Assembly (NCBI GenBank): GCA_040400005.1
Contig: JBBARC010000067.1
Span: 1 to 10,935 of the forward strand
From: JBBARC01 sp040400005
Lineage (GTDB): Bacteria; Pseudomonadota; Alphaproteobacteria; Acetobacterales; Acetobacteraceae
Reading direction: 5' to 3'
Length of the DNA: 10,935 nt
Below the pieces are notes generated by a model that saw only the letters and a program-made list of their open reading frames with translations, was not told the DNA's origin and did no database searches. Of the stretch, positions 7,201 through 10,935 are shown one piece after another. The position numbers were made by a program, and so were the translations under genes. Each line of letters opens with the position of its first letter. Position 1 is the first letter of the stretch.

Positions 7201-7418
7201 CTTTTTGCGCCCCTTAGGCGCGAAGATTCACGCTTTTTGCGCCCGGTAGGCGCGAAGATTCACGCTTTTTGCGCCCGGTAGGCGCGAAGATTCACGCTTT
7301 TNNNNNNNNNNNNNNNNNNNNNNNNNNNNNNNNNNNNNNNNNNNNNNNNNNNNNNNNNNNNNNNNNNNNNNNNNNNNNNNNNNNNNNNNNNNNNNNNNNN
7401 NTGCGCCCGGTAGGCGCG
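7201..7418. repeat. 32-bp tandem repeat array interrupted by the assembly gap
   Basis: Exact units occur at 7233-7264 and 7265-7296, and a unit with two substitutions at 7201-7232. A partial unit runs into the N gap at 7297-7301, and the remaining 17 nt of a unit emerge at 7402-7418. Each unit has the form CTTTTTGCGCCCGGTAGGCG followed by CGAAGATTCACG. Within it, GCGCC and GGCGC form a 5-bp stem around a 5-nt loop. The two substitutions in the first unit fall in the loop and leave the stem intact. On the minus strand the array begins inside the final codons of puuD (AYRAQKA and stop), so the unit looks like a duplicated gene end. The array lies after the puuD stop and before the puuA promoter. 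The true copy number is unknown. Confidence 0.9.
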
Positions 7419-8165
7419 GGCCGCATTCCCAAAAGCGCGAAAAATCGTCACCGACACCGCATCGTCGCGAAACCGCCATTCCGGATGCCATTGTAGACCC
7501 AGCAAAAAATGCTCGGTATCGGTGCCGCGAAACGCCTCAATCAGCCCGTCGGGCGCCACCGCATCCACCACCAGCCCTGGGGCCAGCCGGTCAACCCCCT
7601 GCCCGTGCAACGAATTCACCCGCGTGCCGGTCATCCCGGTAAACAGATGCAGCGCGCCGCCTGGCGTAAAATCCACCCCATGGGATGGCATATACTGCTC
7701 GGCCAAGGTCACGGTTCGGTTTTCGCGGTGGTCGTTCAGCCCGCCCACATGGTGCACCGCCTGGTGCAGCGTGCCACCCATCGCCACGTTAATTTCCTGA
7801 AAGCCCCGGCACACGCCAAATACCGGCATGCCGCGCGCAATCGCCGCCTGCACCAGCCGCAGTGTCACGTGATCACGGGCCGGGTCGGCGGGGGAATTGG
7901 CGTCGTCCAGGGTGTGGCCATAGCGCTCGGGAAAAACATTGGAATAGGCGCCGGTTAAAAACACGCCGTCGATCAAATCCAGCGTCTGCTCAAAATCGCC
8001 ACCATCGCGAAACGCGCCGCCCGGCCGGTCAATCAACGCCGGCACAATCAGGGCCAGCGCCCCCGCGCCACCCGTCACCGCATCAAGATATTTTTCCTGC
8101 ACCGAATGGGCGACATGGGTGCCGCCGGCAAAAATATCCGCAGGCACGCCGATAACCGGTTTCAT
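7292..8165 (-). CDS. puuD: Gamma-glutamyl-GABA hydrolase (PuuD-like class I amidotransferase), sequence gap at the C-terminus
   Basis: PuuD hydrolyses gamma-glutamyl-gamma-aminobutyrate to GABA and glutamate, the last step of the pathway. The protein has the class I glutamine-amidotransferase fold with the catalytic triad C119 (FGVCRGFQE), H227 and E229 (LQWHPEW). LTGAYSNVFPE (70-80) matches the family's oxyanion region. I chose the ATG at 8165 because AGGAG lies about 10 nt upstream; longer in-frame readings would run back through an intergenic repeat. Residues 1-254 are seen directly. Codon 255 then enters a 100-N gap inside a tandem repeat. The repeat phase is continuous across the gap (four T before, one T after, five per unit), so the gene most likely ends Q-K-A-stop for a 257-aa product, close to the 254 aa of E. 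coli PuuD. The end coordinate here assumes that reading, with the stop at 7292-7294. Taken literally, 100 N shifts the frame and gives a false C-terminus. Confidence 0.88.
7302..7401. other. Assembly gap of 100 N
   Basis: Exactly 100 N is a conventional placeholder for a gap of unknown size. It is flanked on both sides by the same 32-bp unit in register, so the missing sequence is probably a whole number of extra units, possibly none. It falls at codon 255 of puuD and should not be used to infer the reading frame. Confidence 0.97.
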
Positions 8166-8231
8166 CACGCAAACTCTCCTGTTGCCCCAGCATAGTGCCG
8201 ACCCTAGCGCCATTGGAAGGATCGCCCAGGC

Positions 8232-8422
8232 CAGGGCAATCGGGTGACTGCCGGAAAAGTAAGAATTTTCTTTTTTCTGAAGAAAAAAGAAACAAAAAAG
8301 ACTTTTTTGACGCTGATTCGGCGAACGCGGTGGCAGGGTTGCCCCAAGCCCAGCATTGCAACAGTCTTTTTGCTTCTTTTTCTTCAAACAAAGAAGAGCC
8401 TTACTTCCACCCCTTTGCCCTG
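8232..8422. mobile_element. MITE-like intergenic element with long imperfect terminal inverted repeats
   Basis: The left arm 8257-8303 and the reverse complement of the right arm 8363-8406 align over about 45 nt. Both begin AAGTAAG and share a GAAGAAAAA core and the end AAAAAGACT or AAAAAAGACT. Outside this, CAGGGCAATCGGGTG (8232-8246) matches the reverse complement of 8408-8422 with two mismatches, so the inverted repeat reaches the outer ends. Pairing continues inward, more weakly, to about 8319 and 8351. The heptamer TCGCCCA flanks the element (8222-8228 and 8423-8429) and could be a target-site duplication, though three extra bases sit on the left. No coding sequence lies inside. Its left end recurs at 10843-10886. 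Such elements are short non-autonomous transposons or hairpin-forming intergenic repeats; which applies here is not decided by this window. Confidence 0.65.
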
Positions 8423-8468
8423 TCGCCCAAAGTTTGCAGGCGCATATCTGGCGCACAAAGCTTACATA

Positions 8469-8480
8469 TTGTGATCACCT
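8469..8480. promoter_or_regulatory. GTGATCAC operator-like site upstream of gntR
   Basis: TTGTGATCACCT contains the same 8-bp palindrome GTGATCAC (8471-8478) as the puuA operator, again preceded by ATT. Outer symmetry is weaker than at puuA. It lies about 80 bp before the gntR start and could serve autoregulation and control of divergent puuD. Confidence 0.4.
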
Positions 8481-8495
8481 AAGCCCCCTGCCGCT

Positions 8496-8505
8496 TGCGA
8501 TCACA
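8496..8505. promoter_or_regulatory. Second, degenerate operator-like site upstream of gntR
   Basis: TGCGATCACA differs from the puuA palindrome core TGTGATCACA at one base. Its centre is 26 bp from that of the site at 8469-8480, about 2.5 helical turns. Two closely spaced sites fit autoregulation by a dimeric repressor. On its own this match would be weak. Confidence 0.3.
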
Positions 8506-8557
8506 TCGCGGCCCAGTCAAATTGGCAACGGGCGAATGTGGTGCAAAAGGGGCGCAT

Positions 8558-9256
8558 GTGGCGGATGAAGCAGCAGATTGCGCGGTAACGCTGGCGCCAG
8601 ACCGCCGCCGTGTGGATGAAACGCTGGGCGAGTTTGTCCATCGCCGCCTGCGCCACGCCATCATGACCGGCCGCATCCCGCCTGGCCGTGCACTCACCAT
8701 TCGCGGGCTCGCCAGCGCCCTTGATGTATCGGCTATGCCGGTGCGCGAGGCGATGCGCCGGCTGGTGGCCGAACGTGCACTGGAATCACTGGATAACCGC
8801 CGCGTGCGGGTAGCCCCCATGACACCTGCCCGCTTTGCCGCCTTGCTGGAAACCCGGGTACTGCTGGAACGCGAAGCGGCCCTACGCGCCCTGCCCCACG
8901 TGGATAACGCCGCCCTAGCGCAGTTGCGCATTTTAGATGCCGCCGACGATGCCGCCGTTGCTGCCGGCGACATTGGCCGCGCCATTGAAGCCAATTTTGC
9001 CTTTCATCGCGCCTTCTACATTTTGGCCCCAGCCGATGCGCTCACCCCACTGATCGAAAGCCTATGGCTGCAAATTGGCCCGTTCATGCGGGCCGCCCTG
9101 GAAGACCTAACCCTGCACTACCACGCCGATCGCCACGCTGAAGCCTTAGCCGCGATCGAGGCGCGCAACCCAGCCGCCCTAGCGGCCGCCATCGAGGCCG
9201 ATATCCGCGATGGCATCGGCCATTTGGCGAACTCTGGCGCATTGCTCGCGGCGTGA
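8558..9256 (+). CDS. GntR-family transcriptional regulator, FCD (FadR) subfamily
   Basis: This 232-aa DNA-binding regulator has an N-terminal winged helix (about residues 20-87) and a C-terminal all-helical FCD ligand domain (about 91-222). The GntR signature is clear: the LRHAIMTGRIPPGRALT segment, then the recognition helix region LASALDVSAMPVREAMRRLVAERALE (51-76). The FCD domain has N146-FAFH-R with H150, and H193 in DRHAEALAAI. The last metal-binding histidine usual in this domain seems replaced by an acidic residue near 213-215, so metal or ligand binding may differ. I chose the GTG at 8558 because AAAAGGGG lies 5 nt upstream; a TTG at 8495 would place the start in the operator region. 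It is divergent from puuD, and palindromic sites precede both it and puuA, so control of putrescine use is likely. E. coli uses the unrelated PuuR. Its stop overlaps the next start (GTGA), so it is co-translated with a DUF2264-like protein, which is an alternative target. Confidence 0.87.
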   Translation: MADEAADCAVTLAPDRRRVDETLGEFVHRRLRHAIMTGRIPPGRALTIRGLASALDVSAMPVREAMRRLVAERALESLDNRRVRVAPMTPARFAALLETRVLLEREAALRALPHVDNAALAQLRILDAADDAAVAAGDIGRAIEANFAFHRAFYILAPADALTPLIESLWLQIGPFMRAALEDLTLHYHADRHAEALAAIEARNPAALAAAIEADIRDGIGHLANSGALLAA

Positions 9257-10836
9257 CCGAAAAGCCCGCCGATCCCGCGCAACAACTGCCGCGCGACCCG
9301 CGCCGCAGCGAAAGGCGCCGCGGCAACCGCGAACGCCGCCGCCCGTTATGGCAGCGCCTGCTCACCGCCGCCGAGGGCGAATTCAGCCGATCGCGCCCCC
9401 TAGCCGCCCTTGGTATTATGCTAGTGCTCACGGTGGCGGTACGCGCCGCCATCCACGAGCTGCGCCAGGATGCCCTGCCGGGGTGGAGCCAGTATCAGCC
9501 GGCAAGCCCGCACCCCAGCTTTGCCGAAACCCATGCCGCCGACCGGTTTACCGACCCCGACCTGCCGCGCGCCGCCCAGTACGCGGCGCTGGCCGATTAT
9601 TTTGCCCAAGGCGCCAAGCGCTTCGTCAGCGGTGATGGTGCGCGCATCCTGTTCCACGGCCTGCCCGGCACCCATGGTGCCACCGCCGATGGGTTCCGCG
9701 GCTTTGCCCGCACCGGTCCATTACTGGCGGCGCTAGTTGCTGCCGGGCGCGATACCGATGGCCGCCTGATCGAAATTCTGCGCCACGGTGTGATCAGCGG
9801 CACAGATCCCACCGGGCGGGCCTATTGGGGGCCGCTCAACCCGGCCCGCCCTGCCGCCGATGATGCCGCCGATATCGCCCGCATCCTGTGGCTCACCCGG
9901 GCAACCCTGTGGCACAACCTCGATCCGCAAGCCAAAATACGAATAGCGGCGTGGCTGGCACCACTGATCAGCGCACAAGCCATCCCCACCAACGATCTGC
10001 TGGCGGCAACCACGGTAGAACGCGTGATGGCAAGTTTGGGCATGCCAGCCGACCCCGATGCCTCGGCCCAACGCATGGACATCGTGCGGGCAAACCTTGC
10101 CGATAGCGGCTGGTTTCGCGCCCAGCATACACCGGTCGACCTCTCCAATGCCTGGCGCGAAAGCTTTGAGCTGTTCTGGATCATCCGGATCGACCCCAGC
10201 TTCGATACAAAATTCATCCGCCGCGCCCTGCAAGATAGCGCCGATCTGGCGCTGCACCTGATCACCCCCAACGGCCTGCCAATCTTGGGCGACACCATCT
10301 GCGCCCGCACCGCCCTGCCCACCCCGGTGATCGCGGCCTATATCGCAGGCGCCGGGCCGATCACCGCGGCCCAAGCCGAAACCGCCAATTTTATGGTGTG
10401 GAGCTATTTCCTGCGCCACCAGGGCCTGCGCGATGGTGCGCTCACCCAAGGCTATTTTGGCCCCGATCCGCGCTTTACCGAAAACGATGCCGGCCCCGGC
10501 ACCTGCCAATGGGGCCTGCGCGGACTGCTACTCACCTTACTGCTGCCCGCCGATGATGGGTTCTGGACCGCACCGCGCACCGCACTGCCGGTGCAAATGG
10601 ATGATTTCCGCCTCGCACTGCCCGGTTTGGGCTGGGTGGTGCGCGGCAAAAAAGCCACCGGCGAGGTGGCCATTGAGGTCACCGCCAATCTCGATACCAC
10701 AGCCCCACCAGTGCCGTATGGCAGATGGCGCGGTGCCATCAGCCTACTGCGCCACGTGCCGGCGCGCCCCGATAACACCGCGGTACAATGGCAGCGGCGC
10801 TATTATTCGTCGGCCCGGCCCTTCGCCGCCGAATAA
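9253..10836 (+). CDS. Membrane-anchored DUF2264-like protein
   Basis: This 527-aa protein begins with a very basic tail (RRSERRRGNRERRR, 17-30) and one hydrophobic helix (about 48-67). The rest should therefore face the periplasm, anchored to the inner membrane by a signal-anchor. The large domain (about 105-445) resembles DUF2264: FARTGPLLAAL (151-161), AYWGPLNPARPAADDAADIARILWL (190-214, like the family's YWG and helix-rich region), the DSGWFRA segment (284-290), and GPGTCQWGLRGLL (414-426), which corresponds to the GSPYWALR type motif, followed by DDGFWTA. The family looks like an alpha/alpha-toroid carbohydrate-active fold, but I know of no established activity. The start is GTG at 9253, overlapping the gntR stop by GTGA, with the regulator's end supplying translational coupling. 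The tail after about 445 is beta-rich in appearance. No relation to putrescine use is evident. The DUF2264 call is from motif recall, not from a search. Confidence 0.72.
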   Translation: MTEKPADPAQQLPRDPRRSERRRGNRERRRPLWQRLLTAAEGEFSRSRPLAALGIMLVLTVAVRAAIHELRQDALPGWSQYQPASPHPSFAETHAADRFTDPDLPRAAQYAALADYFAQGAKRFVSGDGARILFHGLPGTHGATADGFRGFARTGPLLAALVAAGRDTDGRLIEILRHGVISGTDPTGRAYWGPLNPARPAADDAADIARILWLTRATLWHNLDPQAKIRIAAWLAPLISAQAIPTNDLLAATTVERVMASLGMPADPDASAQRMDIVRANLADSGWFRAQHTPVDLSNAWRESFELFWIIRIDPSFDTKFIRRALQDSADLALHLITPNGLPILGDTICARTALPTPVIAAYIAGAGPITAAQAETANFMVWSYFLRHQGLRDGALTQGYFGPDPRFTENDAGPGTCQWGLRGLLLTLLLPADDGFWTAPRTALPVQMDDFRLALPGLGWVVRGKKATGEVAIEVTANLDTTAPPVPYGRWRGAISLLRHVPARPDNTAVQWQRRYYSSARPFAAE

Positions 10837-10842
10837 AGCGGC

Positions 10843-10886
10843 CCAGGGCGATCGGGCGAATGCAAGAAAGTAAGAATCTTCTTTTT
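10843..10886. repeat. Truncated second copy of the intergenic inverted-repeat element
   Basis: These 44 bases align with the left end of the element at 8231-8275, with six substitutions and one single-base indel. They share the CCAGGGC start, ATCGGG, and AAAGTAAGAAT followed by a pyrimidine run. The match stops at 10886, where the full element would continue into its purine-rich half. The following sequence is instead GC-rich and coding-like. The copy lies 6 bp after the stop of the DUF2264-like gene. Confidence 0.65.
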
Positions 10887-10894
10887 CGGTCCGG

Positions 10895-10935
10895 GTGGCG
10901 GAGCTGGAGCGTCAACTCGGGCTGCACAGCGGCAA
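10895..10935 (+). pseudogene. Start of an IS66-type transposase, cut by the window edge and probably 5'-truncated
   Basis: The frame beginning GTG at 10895 reads VAELERQLGLHSG to the window edge. I recall this as the coiled-coil end that precedes the NSSKPPSSD-type motif near the N-terminus of IS66-family transposases. Such proteins usually have some 20 or more residues before this point. Here the upstream frame is open only to a TAA at 10871-10873 and is repeat-derived sequence. The gene is therefore either truncated at its 5' end or starts unusually late. Only 13 complete codons are visible, so the assignment is tentative. An ordinary coiled-coil protein remains possible. Confidence 0.45.

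Larger units (their letters stand above)
8166..8557. other. Divergent intergenic region between puuD and gntR
   Basis: This 392-bp stretch has no gene that I can support. From the left it holds the puuD ribosome-binding site (AGGAG on the minus strand) and a possible minus-strand -10 TATGCT (8194-8189) with no good -35. A long inverted-repeat element follows at 8232-8422, then two GATCAC-containing palindrome-like sites at 8469-8480 and 8496-8505. The last feature is the AAAAGGGG Shine-Dalgarno sequence of gntR (8545-8552). Short readings through the A/T tracts are low-complexity and not believable as genes. Confidence 0.7.

Noticed and set aside
7201..7296. Series of rho-independent terminators.
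   Set aside because: In the puuD (minus) sense the hairpins are followed by A runs, not U runs. On the plus strand the T run precedes the hairpin. Neither order fits intrinsic termination.
7201..7418. CRISPR array.
   Set aside because: The 32-bp units are directly contiguous with no unique spacers and begin inside a coding end, so this is a tandem repeat, not a CRISPR.
7260..7491. Alternative C-terminus of PuuD reading through the N gap to KSVNLRAYRAQKA.
   Set aside because: The frame after 100 N is arbitrary, and RAYRAQKA appears twice only because the gap length is a placeholder. In-phase repeat continuity gives a stop right after QKA.
8270..8293. Rho-independent terminator formed by the T/A-rich palindrome (11-bp arms around TGAA).
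   Set aside because: It lacks GC pairs in the stem, lies between two divergent gene starts where no transcript should end, and is explained as part of the inverted-repeat element.
8195..8482. Small open frames through the A/T tracts between puuD and gntR.
   Set aside because: They translate to low-complexity Phe/Lys/Ser runs, lie within the inverted-repeat element and have no ribosome-binding sites.

Overview
The window is a GC-rich stretch from what looks like an alphaproteobacterium. An Acetobacteraceae-like host is my best guess. It rests on the alanine/arginine-rich proteins and on an AT-rich intergenic repeat (AAGTAAGAAT followed by pyrimidine and purine runs) of a type I associate with that family. 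This is inference from recall, not a search result.

Layout, left to right. Positions 1-174 hold no gene that I can support. A minus-strand pair follows: a ureohydrolase of the agmatinase type (175-1089) preceded by a small four-helix membrane protein (1117-1485). A 145-bp divergent gap with a 25-bp-period direct repeat leads to a plus-strand pair: a sterol-desaturase/fatty-acid-hydroxylase family membrane enzyme (1631-2695) and a 575-aa two-domain protein with an N-terminal HAD-like domain (2692-4419). These two overlap by GTGA. They converge, with only 9 bp between, on a minus-strand polyamine cluster: puuD (about 7292-8165), puuA (7092-5740) and puuB (5706-4429). Divergent from puuD are a GntR/FCD regulator (8558-9256) and a membrane-anchored DUF2264-like protein (9253-10836), again joined by a GTGA overlap. 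The right edge carries a truncated intergenic repeat fused to what reads as the start of an IS66-type transposase.

Functional reading. Agmatinase (if that is its substrate) would make putrescine. PuuA glutamylates putrescine, PuuB oxidises the product, and PuuD hydrolyses gamma-glutamyl-GABA to GABA and glutamate. The aldehyde dehydrogenase step (PuuC) and a putrescine importer are not in the window. A near-perfect palindrome centred on GTGATCAC lies just downstream of a TTGACA promoter element before puuA, and related sites lie before the gntR gene. The GntR protein is therefore the natural candidate regulator, in place of the PuuR repressor of enterobacteria.

Repeats and assembly. A 32-bp tandem repeat starts in the last codons of puuD and fills much of the puuD-puuA spacer. 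A 100-N assembly gap (7302-7401) interrupts it exactly in phase, so the gap is very probably a collapsed repeat. A roughly 190-bp MITE-like element with long imperfect terminal inverted repeats sits between the divergent puuD and gntR genes. I see no CRISPR array, tRNA, rRNA or defence system. The most unusual elements are the two repeats, the GntR-DUF2264 pair and the desaturase-HAD pair.
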